Source of the DNA: Prevotellaceae bacterium UBA2744
GTDB taxonomy: Bacteria > Bacteroidota > Bacteroidia > Bacteroidales > Bacteroidaceae
Assembly: GCA_002353575.1 (NCBI GenBank)
Contig: DEJQ01000010.1
Coordinates: 1-41,838, forward strand
Reading direction: 5' to 3'
DNA length: 41,838 bases
The notes beneath the pieces were generated by a model that saw only the letters and a program-made list of their open reading frames with translations, did no database searches and was not told the DNA's origin. Below, one piece after another: positions 6,790 through 15,649 of this stretch. The position numbers and the translations under genes were made by a program. Position 1 is the stretch's first letter. Every line of letters starts with the position of its first letter.

Positions 6790-7959
6790 ATGGAAAAAAC
6801 ATGGCGGTGGTTCGGTAAGAACGACAAAATTACTTTACAGATGTTGCGACAGATTGGTGTTGAGGGTATTGTAACGGCTCTTCACGATGTCAAAAACGGT
6901 GAGATATGGACTGTTGAGGCTATCATGGACATGAAAAATTATATTGAGGCTGCAGGCCTGAAATGGTCGGTAGTGGAGAGCCTGCCCGTGAGCGAAGCCA
7001 TCAAGTACGGAGGTCCGGAACGTGACCGGCTCATCGAGAATTACAAGGTTAGCCTGGCGAACTTGGGTAAGTGTGGAATCCATACGGTCTGTTATAATTT
7101 TATGCCTGTGCTTGATTGGGCTCGTACGGAATTGGATCACCCGTGGGAGGACGGTTCGACCAGTTTGTTCTTCAATAAGGTGAAGTTCGTATATTTCGAT
7201 AAGTATATCCTGAAGAGGGAGGGCTGTGAGGCTGACTATACTGCTGAGGAACTGGCTAAGGCTGCTGAGATGGCTAAGACTATGACTCCGGCTGATGACG
7301 CTGCACTGGTAGATACTATTATCGTGAAGACTCAGGGATTTGTGAACGGTAATATAACAGAGGAGGATAAGCAACCAGTGGCTTTGTTCAAGAAACTGCT
7401 CAGTCTGTACGATGGAATCGATGCCGATAAGTTACGCTCGAACTGGAAGTATTTCCTTGAGGCTATTATGCCTACATGCGATGAATACGATATGAATATG
7501 TGTGTGCACCCTGACGATCCTCCAATGCCGCTCCTGGGATTGCCACGCGTGGTAACGTGTGATGCGGACATAGAATGGTTCCTGAATGCCGTACCTAATC
7601 CGCATAATGGCTTTACCTTCTGCTGCGGTTCGCTTTCTGCTGGCAGGCAGAACGATGTGCCTGCTTTGGCGCGTAAGTATGCAAAGCGTACTCATTTCGT
7701 ACATCTGCGTTCGACCGATGTGCTGGAAAATGGCGATTTCATTGAGGCTGACCATTTGAAGGGGCGTGCCAACCTGATTGAGGTGGTGAAGATTTTCCAG
7801 GAACAGAATCCGGACCTGCCTATGCGTGTGGATCATGGCCGCTGTACTCTGGGCGATGAGGATAAGGGGTATAATGCAGGTTATTCGTTCCATGGACGTA
7901 TGATGGGACTGTTGCAGATGGATGGCGTGATGGCTGCTGTGAAGTATCTGTGTAAATGA
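6790..7959 (+). CDS. uxuA: Mannonate dehydratase
   Basis: A 389-residue enzyme converting D-mannonate to 2-keto-3-deoxygluconate in hexuronate degradation. The start MEKTWRWFGKND is the standard UxuA beginning; the 19 codons upstream overlap the promoter. Visible family features are GVEGIVTALHD, YNFMPVLDW, CVHPDDPP near residue 240, FCCGSLSAG, FVHLRSTD and the C-terminal RVDHGRCTLGDE with GYSFHGRMMGLLQMDG. The His and Cys in these motifs bind the metal and substrate. An SDR gene begins 40 nt after the stop and probably forms an operon with it, supplying the mannonate. The substrates would come from pectin or glucuronoxylan, consistent with a plant-polysaccharide feeder. No regulator gene is adjacent. 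Confidence 0.96.
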   Translation: MEKTWRWFGKNDKITLQMLRQIGVEGIVTALHDVKNGEIWTVEAIMDMKNYIEAAGLKWSVVESLPVSEAIKYGGPERDRLIENYKVSLANLGKCGIHTVCYNFMPVLDWARTELDHPWEDGSTSLFFNKVKFVYFDKYILKREGCEADYTAEELAKAAEMAKTMTPADDAALVDTIIVKTQGFVNGNITEEDKQPVALFKKLLSLYDGIDADKLRSNWKYFLEAIMPTCDEYDMNMCVHPDDPPMPLLGLPRVVTCDADIEWFLNAVPNPHNGFTFCCGSLSAGRQNDVPALARKYAKRTHFVHLRSTDVLENGDFIEADHLKGRANLIEVVKIFQEQNPDLPMRVDHGRCTLGDEDKGYNAGYSFHGRMMGLLQMDGVMAAVKYLCK

Positions 7960-7999
7960 GGAAATCCATAACCTATAAACTTAAAACTATAAAAATACA

Positions 8000-8815
8000 A
8001 TGGACCTGAAAGGAAAAATAGCTGTTGTTACTGGTGGCACAGGTGTGCTGGGCAGTAATGTCAGTAAGGGCCTGCTTGAAGCAGGTGCTACCGTGATTAT
8101 CGTTGGTTCACGTCAGGAGACTGTGGACAAGGCAATGGCAAAGTTGAGTCCCGTAGCTGCGGCTCATGGAACTACAGTGACGGGGTTTGTATGTAATATG
8201 CTCAATCACGATGCTATAACAGAACTGACTGAAAAGGTGAAGAACCAGTTTAAGAGGGTTGATGTGCTCGTGAATGCTGCCGGCGGTAATGTTGCCGGTG
8301 CGAACATCATGGACGATATGGATGTGTTTGACTGTGATATGGATGCCCTGAAGAAGGTTGTTGACCTGAACCTGTGGGGTACGGTATATCCTTGCCTGTC
8401 GTTCGGTAGGATAATGGCGGAGCAGAAAAGCGGCAGCATTATCAACGTAAGTAGTATGGCTGCATACGATGCGCTGAGTCGTGTGATGGGTTATAGCATT
8501 GCCAAGGAGGGAGTGAACGCGCTTACAAAGTGGCTGGCGCAGGATTTTGCCCGTAAATACGGTGATAAGATACGCGTGAACGCTATCGCTCCCGGATTTT
8601 TCATAGGAGAACAGAACCGAAAGGCTCTGCTAAATGAGGATGGTTCGTTGACGGAGAGAAGTCATAAGGTACTCAACAAGACCCCGATGAGACGTTTTGG
8701 CAATATCACCGAACTGAATGGTATAGTCTGCTTCCTGGCGAGCGACGAAGCCAGTTTCATAACCGGTACTATCATTCCTGTTGATGGCGGTTTCAGCAGT
8801 TTTTCAGGAGTGTGA
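8000..8815 (+). CDS. SDR oxidoreductase, probable D-mannonate oxidoreductase (fructuronate reductase)
   Basis: A 271-residue classical short-chain dehydrogenase. The cofactor loop TGGTGVLG is at residues 11-18, NAAGG at 92-96, the catalytic Ser at about 151-152 and YSIAK at 165-169 (Tyr165 and Lys169). The C-terminal IIPVDGGFSSFSGV is typical of this subfamily. Directly following uxuA, it most likely interconverts D-fructuronate and D-mannonate with NAD(P)H, replacing the non-homologous UxuB of E. coli. It is cytoplasmic. The specificity is inferred from context; a 2-keto-3-deoxygluconate-type or other polyol dehydrogenase remains possible. Confidence 0.85.
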   Translation: MDLKGKIAVVTGGTGVLGSNVSKGLLEAGATVIIVGSRQETVDKAMAKLSPVAAAHGTTVTGFVCNMLNHDAITELTEKVKNQFKRVDVLVNAAGGNVAGANIMDDMDVFDCDMDALKKVVDLNLWGTVYPCLSFGRIMAEQKSGSIINVSSMAAYDALSRVMGYSIAKEGVNALTKWLAQDFARKYGDKIRVNAIAPGFFIGEQNRKALLNEDGSLTERSHKVLNKTPMRRFGNITELNGIVCFLASDEASFITGTIIPVDGGFSSFSGV

Positions 8816-8861
8816 TGATGGTTGGAGAATCCTCGGCCTTTGACAGAAAAAACGAAAGATT

Positions 8862-8893
8862 TTTGTTTTTATCTGTCTGACTATTTATCTTTG
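8862..8893 (+). promoter_or_regulatory. Promoter of the outer-membrane beta-barrel gene
   Basis: TTTG (8862-8865) and a perfect -7 TATCTTTG (8886-8893) are separated by 20 nt. The start codon at 8922 lies 28 nt downstream, giving a short leader of about 20 nt. Confidence 0.8.
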
Positions 8894-8921
8894 TCGAAAA
8901 TTTCCAATAATTTTGAATTTT

Positions 8922-9521
8922 ATGAAAAAACATCTTCTTTCAATCGTCTTCCTTGCTGTCGCATTGATGACATCTACTGTGGCTGACGCCCAGGTTCGTT
9001 TCGGTATCAGAGCTGGTCTTAACCTTAGTTCACTGAGTTTTACAGGCGATAATAGCGTCTGGAATTTCAAGCATCAGGCTGGTTTCTTTGCCGGTGTGAC
9101 AGCTGACGTGAAGATTCCATTGGCAGGTCTTGGTGCTGATGCGTCGGTCGTGTATGACCAGCGAAACTTTAAAACCAGCAATGGCGACGGAACATTCAGC
9201 AACGACAGATTGAAGTATATTTCTGTTCCAATCAATATCAAATATACTTTCGGCGTGGATGAGATAGCAAGTCTTTATCTGGCAACCGGTCCGCAGTTCT
9301 CGTTTAACCTGGATAATAAGTCGTTCAGTCTGGAGGATGCGAAACAGGTCTTTAATGCCAGGAATTTCGACTTCTACTGGAACGTGGGAATCGGTTTTAC
9401 TGTGCTCAACCACGTACGTCTTGGATACACATATAACATCCCATGTACGAAGTCGGTGGACAGCCCTGTGGGTTCTCTGAAAAACAAGACAAACCAGATT
9501 TCGCTGACTTATCTCTTCTAA
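8922..9521 (+). CDS. Outer-membrane beta-barrel protein (PorT/OMP_b-brl family)
   Basis: A 199-residue protein with a signal peptide (MKKHLLSIVFLAVALMTS, Ala-rich cleavage VADAQ). The mature part begins VRFGIRAGLNLSSLSF, a typical first strand of the PorT-like outer-membrane beta-barrel family, and shows alternating strands throughout, ending NQISLTYLF with a terminal Phe. It should sit in the outer membrane as a small barrel of about 8 strands. The ATG at 8922 is preferred over the in-frame TTG at 8913. The gene stops 19 nt before priA, so the two may be co-transcribed. A specific T9SS role (PorT) is not claimed, since many Bacteroidetes barrels share this fold. Confidence 0.75.
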   Translation: MKKHLLSIVFLAVALMTSTVADAQVRFGIRAGLNLSSLSFTGDNSVWNFKHQAGFFAGVTADVKIPLAGLGADASVVYDQRNFKTSNGDGTFSNDRLKYISVPINIKYTFGVDEIASLYLATGPQFSFNLDNKSFSLEDAKQVFNARNFDFYWNVGIGFTVLNHVRLGYTYNIPCTKSVDSPVGSLKNKTNQISLTYLF

Positions 9522-9540
9522 TCCGACGAGAGACTTACGG

Positions 9541-11559
9541 GTGAAAGAATACGCAGATATATTAGTTCCCGTACCTTTTGACAGCTTCACATACTCTATT
9601 CCGCAACTGATGCGTGGGCAGATTATGCGAGGCTGTCGGGTTATTGTGCCACTGGGTAAGAACAAAACATATGTAGGGGTGGTATTGCGTATTCATCAGG
9701 AGTGTCCGCAAGATGTGGAGGTGAAGGAGGTCATAGAACTGCTCGATACGGTTCCCGTAGTAAGTAATCTGCAATTTAAGTTCTGGCAGTGGATAGCCAG
9801 CTATTATATGTGTCCGCTGGGTGATGTTTTCAAGGCTGCTCTGCCAGGAGGAATGAAGCGGCCCTTGAAACGAAACTGCAAGACGGTGGAGGATATTTAC
9901 AAAGGAATGCTTGGGGATACGGGGACAGAATTGCAATATAACGGATTGAGTGATGCGCAGAAAAAGGCGGTGTGTGAAATCACGACTTCGTTCGAAACCA
10001 AAGATATCACACTGCTGCATGGGGTGACGTCGAGCGGAAAGACAGAAATCTATATTCACTTAATACATAAGTATATGACTGAGGGTAAACAGGTGCTGTA
10101 TCTACTGCCGGAAATAGCCCTGACTACCCAGATTACAGAACGCCTGCAGCGTGTTTTTGGTGATGAAATGGGAGTTTATCACTCCAAATTCTCTGATAAG
10201 GTGAGATTTGACGTATATCAGCGACAGGTGTCTGCAAACCCCTATAAACTGATTCTGGGAGTACGCTCAAGCGTTTTTCTGCCGTTCCAGAACCTGGGAC
10301 TTGTCATCGTGGATGAGGAGCATGATGGCAGTTATAAGCAGCAGGAACCGGCGCCAAGGTATCATGCCCGGAATGCAGCTATGATGTTGGCTAAGATGTG
10401 TGGTGCGAAGACTTTGTTGGGTACGGCTACACCTTCGTTTGAGTCGTACCACTATGCAAAGAAGGGCAGGTATGGCTATGTGCAGCTGAACCAGCGCTAT
10501 TTAGGACTTCAACTGCCCCATATTACCGTAGTTGACATAAAAGACCAGAGGAAACGTAAGGTGATGAACGGAGCATTCAGCAGCGTGCTCGTGGATGCTA
10601 TGCATGATGCTCTGGCTAAGCACCAGCAGATAATATTGTTCCAGAACCGTAGAGGGTATAGTTCGTTTATAGAGTGCAGGCAATGTGGATGGGTGCCGCG
10701 ATGTCCGCACTGTGACGTCAGTCTTACTTATCATAAGAAAACTAAAATGCTGACCTGTCACTATTGCGGATATGCCACCAGGCCCGCTACTAAATGCCCT
10801 AACTGTGAAGAGACAAATTTTATAGACGTAGGACTGGGAACGGAAAAGGTCGAGGATCAGATACATTCTATTTTTCCTGCAGCACGTACGCTGAGAATGG
10901 ATTTGGATACGGCAAAGACGAAGAATCAATATGAGCAGATAATCGGTGCGTTTTCGAATCATGAGGCAGATATACTCGTCGGAACGCAGATGGTGACGAA
11001 GGGGCTGGACTTCTCGGACGTGTCAGTGGTAGGAGTACTCAATGCCGATACGATGCTTAACCAACCGGACTTCCGCAGTTACGAACGGAGCTTTCAGACC
11101 CTTTCGCAGGTAGCAGGCAGGGCGGGTAGAAAATACGAGGCAGGAAAGGTGGTGCTGCAAACGAAGAATGCAGATGCAGACATAATAAAGCAGATTGCAC
11201 AGAACGATTACTGGGGTATGTACTACCAGCAGATGATGGAAAGGAGAGATTTCAATTATCCGCCATTCCGACGACTTATTTATATATATCTGAGACATCG
11301 TGACAATGACCTCTTGGAACACATGGCAATCGAGATGGCAGAACACCTGAAAGGCATTTTCGGAGACAGAGTGCTTGGACCAGACTGCCCGCCAGTAGGC
11401 AGGATACAATCGCTATATATACGTAAGGTTATGCTGAAAGTAGAACCTACGCTTTCAACAGAAAAAGTGCGTAAAGCATTGATTGAAGAAAAACGGCGCA
11501 TCATAGCACAGCCAGTGTGCCGTAATATCAATATATATTATGACGTAGATCCAGTCTGA
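9541..11559 (+). CDS. priA: Primosomal protein N' (PriA helicase), shortened
   Basis: A 672-residue replication-restart helicase starting at a GTG. The N-terminal 3'-end-binding domain (YADILVPVPF ... GCRVIVPLGKN) is followed by the WQWIASYY ... GDVFKAALPGG segment. Helicase lobe 1 has the Walker A motif GVTSSGKTE (161-169) and VDEEHDGSYKQQ. Two zinc motifs lie near residues 380-423 (CRQCGWVPRCPHC and CHYCGY ... KCPNC). Lobe 2 contains GTQMVTKGLDF and QVAGRAGR, followed by the C-terminal domain. Between ALPGG and LSDAQKKAV only about 36 residues remain, where E. coli PriA has roughly 100 including a winged helix. That domain seems missing. Everything catalytic is intact and no frameshift is evident. 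Confidence 0.95.
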   Translation: MKEYADILVPVPFDSFTYSIPQLMRGQIMRGCRVIVPLGKNKTYVGVVLRIHQECPQDVEVKEVIELLDTVPVVSNLQFKFWQWIASYYMCPLGDVFKAALPGGMKRPLKRNCKTVEDIYKGMLGDTGTELQYNGLSDAQKKAVCEITTSFETKDITLLHGVTSSGKTEIYIHLIHKYMTEGKQVLYLLPEIALTTQITERLQRVFGDEMGVYHSKFSDKVRFDVYQRQVSANPYKLILGVRSSVFLPFQNLGLVIVDEEHDGSYKQQEPAPRYHARNAAMMLAKMCGAKTLLGTATPSFESYHYAKKGRYGYVQLNQRYLGLQLPHITVVDIKDQRKRKVMNGAFSSVLVDAMHDALAKHQQIILFQNRRGYSSFIECRQCGWVPRCPHCDVSLTYHKKTKMLTCHYCGYATRPATKCPNCEETNFIDVGLGTEKVEDQIHSIFPAARTLRMDLDTAKTKNQYEQIIGAFSNHEADILVGTQMVTKGLDFSDVSVVGVLNADTMLNQPDFRSYERSFQTLSQVAGRAGRKYEAGKVVLQTKNADADIIKQIAQNDYWGMYYQQMMERRDFNYPPFRRLIYIYLRHRDNDLLEHMAIEMAEHLKGIFGDRVLGPDCPPVGRIQSLYIRKVMLKVEPTLSTEKVRKALIEEKRRIIAQPVCRNINIYYDVDPV

Positions 11560-11666
11560 TGCTTATTAACTCATTTTAACGACTTGGATTTAAACCTTCA
11601 GCTTTTATTATTGTCATACGAATGTACAAATAAAAGTGAAAAATTAATGGTTAATAATGTAAGGTT

Positions 11667-12182
11667 ATGAAAACAAGAATTTTATTGGCAGCGATTGCAA
11701 TGCTATGTATGGTAAGTGCTAATGCACAGGACGGAAACAACGGAAGACGTCAGAGAATGAACCGTGCTGAAATGATTCAGCGTCAGTCAGAACGACTTGT
11801 AAAGACTCTGAGCCTTGAGGGAGACAAAGCAGAGGCTTTCAAAGTGCTCTACCTCGATTATCAGACTGCTCGGCAGAATGCAGCGAATCCGAAAGGAGAG
11901 AATGATCAGGACGCTCAGGTCGATATGAAGAATCTGACGGATGCGCAGGCTACAGATCTCATACAGAAGCATTTCGACGCCCAGGCGGCTCAGCTGAAGG
12001 TGGATAAGGAATACTACGGGAAGTTCCTTGGAATACTGACTCCAGCGCAGGCCGTACGAGTATTCTTGCCACAGAGAGGCGGCTTTGCTCAAGGACAGCG
12101 CGGACAAGGCAGACAACGTGGTAACGGAGGATTCGGCGGCGGACGTCAGGGCGGCAATGGCGAATTTGGCGGGGATTTTTAA
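11667..12182 (+). CDS. Periplasmic Spy-like/DUF4890-type protein with Gly-Arg-rich tail
   Basis: A 171-residue exported protein. The signal peptide is MKTRILLAAIAMLCMVSANAQ. The mature part is helical and charged (RAEMIQRQSERLVKTLSLEG ... KVDKEYYGKFLGILTPAQA), the pattern of Spy/LTxxQ-like or DUF4890 proteins. The last 40 residues are a low-complexity Gly/Gln/Arg tail (repeats of GQRGQGRQRG and GGFGGGRQGG type). Function is unknown; a periplasmic chaperone-like role is only an analogy. The gene ends inside its own terminator hairpin, 65 nt before porP. No clear promoter was found in the 107 nt upstream. Confidence 0.6.
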   Translation: MKTRILLAAIAMLCMVSANAQDGNNGRRQRMNRAEMIQRQSERLVKTLSLEGDKAEAFKVLYLDYQTARQNAANPKGENDQDAQVDMKNLTDAQATDLIQKHFDAQAAQLKVDKEYYGKFLGILTPAQAVRVFLPQRGGFAQGQRGQGRQRGNGGFGGGRQGGNGEFGGDF

Positions 12183-12199
12183 ATCCCGCCATTTTTTTT
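12168..12199 (+). terminator. Terminator overlapping the stop codon
   Basis: GGCGGG (12168-12173) pairs with CCCGCC (12185-12190), extended by ATT/AAT pairs around a tight loop, and is followed by ATTTTTTTT. The TAA stop (12180-12182) lies in the loop, so the last codons of the Gly-rich protein form the left arm. Confidence 0.85.
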
Positions 12200-12227
12200 G
12201 CTCCTTAAACACAATATTTTACATTTT
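12197..12227 (+). promoter_or_regulatory. Likely promoter of the porP-gldKLMN operon
   Basis: TTTG at 12197-12200, formed by the end of the preceding terminator T-tract, is separated by 19 nt from TACATTTT (12220-12227), one mismatch from TAnnTTTG. Transcription would start only about 10 nt before the porP ATG at 12248. Confidence 0.45.
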
Positions 12228-12247
12228 TTATAGTTTTTAGAAGATGT

Positions 12248-13189
12248 ATGCGTCTAAAAACTTGGAACATACTTGCGGCGCTCTTCTTGAGTGCTGCATC
12301 TGTGAGTGCTCAGTGGGATGTGCAGTTTTCGGACTACACAACCCTTAAGTCGTATTATAACCCCGCTGTTTCTGGAACTGACGGACTGCTGAACGTGGCT
12401 GGTACATTCTCTGCTCAGATGGTAGGGTATAAGGGTGCTCCAATCAGTATGTTTGTAGCCGCTGACTGTCCGATATATTTCCTTACTCCACGACATGGAG
12501 CCGGATTGAGTTTTATGACAGATAAGATAGGTATGTTCTCGACTACCAAGATTGGTCTGCAATATGCATTCAATTTCAAGTTGGGACGCAGAACCCGTTT
12601 AGCCGTAGGTGTGCAGGGAGCAATGCTTAGCGAAAGCATTAATCCATCGGATGTAGAACTGATTGATGAGAACGATCCTGCATTTCCTTCATCAACTGTG
12701 TCGGGTAATAAATTCGATTTGGGTGCAGGACTGTACTTTTACCACCCGAAATATTTCCTCGGAGTATCGAGCCAGCACTTGATGGCACCTACGATTAGCC
12801 TGGGGGAGAAGAATGAAGTTTCGATAGCGAGGGTTTATTATTTGATGGGTGGATGCAATATTAAGATAAAAAATACGTTATTCTCTTTGGCGCCTTCTTT
12901 TCTGGTGCAGACTGACATGAAGTCGTGGAGAGAGGATCTCCAGTGTAAATTCTGTATGGACTATGATGGAAAAGTGATTTATGCAGGATTCGGATACAGT
13001 CCGACGATTTCGGCTACATTCCTCATCGGCGGCAGTTTTCATGGAATACGACTCGGATATTCGTATCAGTTGTACACATCGGGAATAGGAGCGAAGAATG
13101 GCACACACGAAGTGGTGCTGAATTATCAGGTGGATTTGGACCTCTTCAAGAAAGGCAGAAATGCACATAAGAGTGTGAGGTGGCTGTAG
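12248..13189 (+). CDS. porP: Type IX secretion outer-membrane protein PorP/SprF family
   Basis: A 313-residue protein with a signal peptide (ILAALFLSAASVSAQ). The mature start WDVQFSDYTTLKSYYNPAVSGTDG is the hallmark of PorP/SprF proteins (the YNPAxxG motif), followed by repeated amphipathic strands of an outer-membrane barrel and a C-terminal KGRNAHKSVRWL. PorP is part of the T9SS envelope complex and is nearly always encoded before gldK, as here. It is followed 59 nt later by gldK on the same strand. The weakly matched promoter at 12197-12227 leaves a very short leader. Confidence 0.93.
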   Translation: MRLKTWNILAALFLSAASVSAQWDVQFSDYTTLKSYYNPAVSGTDGLLNVAGTFSAQMVGYKGAPISMFVAADCPIYFLTPRHGAGLSFMTDKIGMFSTTKIGLQYAFNFKLGRRTRLAVGVQGAMLSESINPSDVELIDENDPAFPSSTVSGNKFDLGAGLYFYHPKYFLGVSSQHLMAPTISLGEKNEVSIARVYYLMGGCNIKIKNTLFSLAPSFLVQTDMKSWREDLQCKFCMDYDGKVIYAGFGYSPTISATFLIGGSFHGIRLGYSYQLYTSGIGAKNGTHEVVLNYQVDLDLFKKGRNAHKSVRWL

Positions 13190-13248
13190 CGGAGGTGAGT
13201 CTGGAGACGAAAAACTGAAAGTTCAGAGTGAAAGTAAAAAAACAAGAT

Positions 13249-14709
13249 ATGAGAAAATTATTTGGTTTTGTATTGGTAACAGCTATGGCGGTCGGTATGA
13301 CTGCTTGCTTTTCGTCAAGGAAAGGAGCTAATGCTAATGGCGGCGAGGTGACTGGTGTGGGCGGTACGTCGTTTGCTGAACCGTCACCATATGGTATGGT
13401 ACTGGTAAAGCGCGGTTCACTTAAGATGGGCTCAGAGAAGACCGATAGCCTGTGGGGTAAAAGTATGCCGTCGCGAGATATTTCTGTAGATGCCTTCTGG
13501 ATGGATGAGAAAGAGGTGACTAACAGCATGTATCGCCAGTTCGTGTTCTGGGTGCGTGACTCTATCATCCGTGAACGATTGGCCGACCCCGCATATGGTG
13601 GCGACGAATCGTATAAGATAGAAGAGGATAAGAATGGTGACCCTGTCACTCCACATCTGAACTGGAATAAGCGTATTCCGACAAAGCCGGACGAGGATCA
13701 GGAACGTGCCATCGAGAGTGTATATACAACACACCCGATAACAGGTGAGAAGATGCTTGATGCTTCGCAGATGAACTATCGCTATGAAGTGTTCGACTAT
13801 GCTATGGCTGCCCAGCGTAAGTACCGCCTGAACCCGGAAGAACGTAATCTGGATACAGATGTCGCTGTGAACCCGGAGGAAGAAATAATGATTTCGAAGG
13901 ATACTGCGTATATAGATGATGCAGGAGTGATTCACCGCGAGACCATCACTCGTCCGCTGTCATCTATGTGGGACTTCGTAAATACATACATCATAAACAT
14001 ATATCCAGACACCACATGTTGGGTAAATGACTTCCAGAATGCGGAGAACCAGACATATATGCGTCTGTACTTTTCACACCCTAACTATAACGAATACCCG
14101 GTTGTGGGAGTGAACTGGGAACAGGCAAATGCCTTCTGTAACTGGCGTACCGATTTCCTGCTGCGCGGACTGGGCAATGATGCCAAGTACATACAGCGCT
14201 ATCGTTTGCCAACTGAAGCAGAATGGGAATTTGCCGCACGAGGCAAGGATGGCAATGAACTGCCATGGGAACAGAACGGAGTGGCAAGCGATGATGGTTG
14301 CTATTATGCAAATTTCAAGCCGGATCGTGGTAACTATACCAAGGACGGCAACCTCATCACTTCACGTACGGGTATATACAGTGCCAATTCGAATGGTCTC
14401 TACGATATGGCTGGTAATGTAGCAGAGTGGACTTCGACCGTTTATACCGAAGCAGGTGTGTTGTCGATGAGTGATATGAACCCTACGCTGACGTATAATG
14501 CTGCAAAGGAGGATCCTTATGCGTTGAAGAAGAAAAGTGTGCGTGGAGGTTCGTGGAAAGACCCCGAGAGTTTCATCAAATCGGCTTGGCGTACAAGTGA
14601 ATACCAGAATGTAGGACGCTCGTTTATCGGCTTCCGTTGCGTACGTACTCAGGTGGGCACAGCCGGAAGAGGATCTGTTAAGGCTTCGAAACGTAGCAGA
14701 CGCAGATAA
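13249..14709 (+). CDS. gldK: Type IX secretion lipoprotein GldK/PorK
   Basis: A 486-residue lipoprotein. The ATG at 13249 gives a lipoprotein signal MRKLFGFVLVTAMAVGMTAC with the lipobox Cys at residue 20; the in-frame GTG at 13228 would add seven charged residues and is less likely. The body is a formylglycine-generating-enzyme (FGE-sulfatase) fold: MVLVKRGSLKMGS, FWMDEKEVTNSMYRQF, YPVVGVNWEQANAFCNWR, RLPTEAEWEFAARG, YDMAGNVAEWTS, VRGGSWKDP and the terminal SFIGFRCVR. In T9SS, GldK and GldN form the periplasmic ring attached to the outer membrane; the FGE fold is structural rather than catalytic there. A basic tail (KASKRSRRR) follows the domain. Confidence 0.95.
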   Translation: MRKLFGFVLVTAMAVGMTACFSSRKGANANGGEVTGVGGTSFAEPSPYGMVLVKRGSLKMGSEKTDSLWGKSMPSRDISVDAFWMDEKEVTNSMYRQFVFWVRDSIIRERLADPAYGGDESYKIEEDKNGDPVTPHLNWNKRIPTKPDEDQERAIESVYTTHPITGEKMLDASQMNYRYEVFDYAMAAQRKYRLNPEERNLDTDVAVNPEEEIMISKDTAYIDDAGVIHRETITRPLSSMWDFVNTYIINIYPDTTCWVNDFQNAENQTYMRLYFSHPNYNEYPVVGVNWEQANAFCNWRTDFLLRGLGNDAKYIQRYRLPTEAEWEFAARGKDGNELPWEQNGVASDDGCYYANFKPDRGNYTKDGNLITSRTGIYSANSNGLYDMAGNVAEWTSTVYTEAGVLSMSDMNPTLTYNAAKEDPYALKKKSVRGGSWKDPESFIKSAWRTSEYQNVGRSFIGFRCVRTQVGTAGRGSVKASKRSRRR

Positions 14710-14758
14710 TTCTGCAGTGAATATCAATTAGTACTCGACTTTAGATAAAGATAACATT

Positions 14759-15649
14759 ATGGCAAAGAAATATAAGTTAACCGGAATCCAGAAATGGATG
14801 GATAGCCAGAAGGGTCAGACCTTCCTGAACTTCGCTTATTCGTGGGGTGCCTCAGTCGTAATCCTGGGTGCCTTGTTTAAACTGACCCATATTACAGGTG
14901 CCGACCTGATGCTTTTCCTCGGAATGGGTACGGAGGTTGTTGTGTTCTTCCTGGCTGGATTTGAACATCAGAATGCTATCGGTGATGACGTGGACAATGC
15001 TGCTGAAGATGCACGCAACGCTATATATGTTGACGAGTCGGCATTGGCAGGTGCAACAGCTGCTGGCGGTACAATTACTATCGGTGGCGGTAGTGGTGCC
15101 GGTATATCAGAAAGTACAGCGGCAGCCCTGGCAAGTGCGGCAGCAAATCTGAGCAATGCAGGTGCAACAGACAGTTCAGCCCCGGCTAAGCCAACACCTG
15201 TAACCATAGAGGGCGCTTCGGAACCAATGCCCGTTACTATCTCTGGTTCAACAGAACCGACTCCTGTCAAGATTATCAATGCTGCCGAGTTGGCAGAGAA
15301 TATATCTGCTGCTCCTGTATTCAACTCTGCACAGTACTATGGTATGACTCCAGAGATGCAGGAAGCAACAAAGAATTATGTATCGGAACTCATGGAACTG
15401 ACCGAGACACTGAAACAGGTGGCAGAGCAGTCGAAGAGACTTACCCGCGATTCGGAGGAGATGGAAACCATGAACCGTACGCTTACTGGTATCAACCGAT
15501 TCTACGAGATGCAACTGCGCAGCGTAGGTACTCAGTCGGCAACTATCGACGAAGTAAACGAACAGACAAAACAACTGGCTAAGCAACTGCAGGAACTCAA
15601 CGATGTATATGGCAAGATGGTTGAGGCCCTGAAAATGAAACTTGGATAA
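14759..15649 (+). CDS. gldL: Type IX secretion inner-membrane motor protein GldL/PorL
   Basis: A 296-residue inner-membrane protein. Two N-terminal helices are visible, about residues 22-42 and 48-66; E59 in GMGTEVVVFFLAG is in the position of the conserved TM2 glutamate needed for proton-driven rotation in the GldLM motor. A cytoplasmic Ala/Gly-rich linker follows (about 95-140), then three short repeats of the form PxPVxI (PTPVTIEG, PMPVTISG, PTPVKIIN; about 144-175). The C-terminal 100 residues are strongly helical and probably coiled coil. GldL forms a pentamer around a GldM dimer. Its stop codon overlaps the gldM start by one base (TAATG), so the two are translationally coupled. Confidence 0.95.
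   Translation: MAKKYKLTGIQKWMDSQKGQTFLNFAYSWGASVVILGALFKLTHITGADLMLFLGMGTEVVVFFLAGFEHQNAIGDDVDNAAEDARNAIYVDESALAGATAAGGTITIGGGSGAGISESTAAALASAAANLSNAGATDSSAPAKPTPVTIEGASEPMPVTISGSTEPTPVKIINAAELAENISAAPVFNSAQYYGMTPEMQEATKNYVSELMELTETLKQVAEQSKRLTRDSEEMETMNRTLTGINRFYEMQLRSVGTQSATIDEVNEQTKQLAKQLQELNDVYGKMVEALKMKLG

Noticed and set aside
13228..13248. GTG start seven codons upstream of gldK
   Set aside because: It would put charged residues before the lipoprotein signal; the ATG at 13249 gives a normal one.
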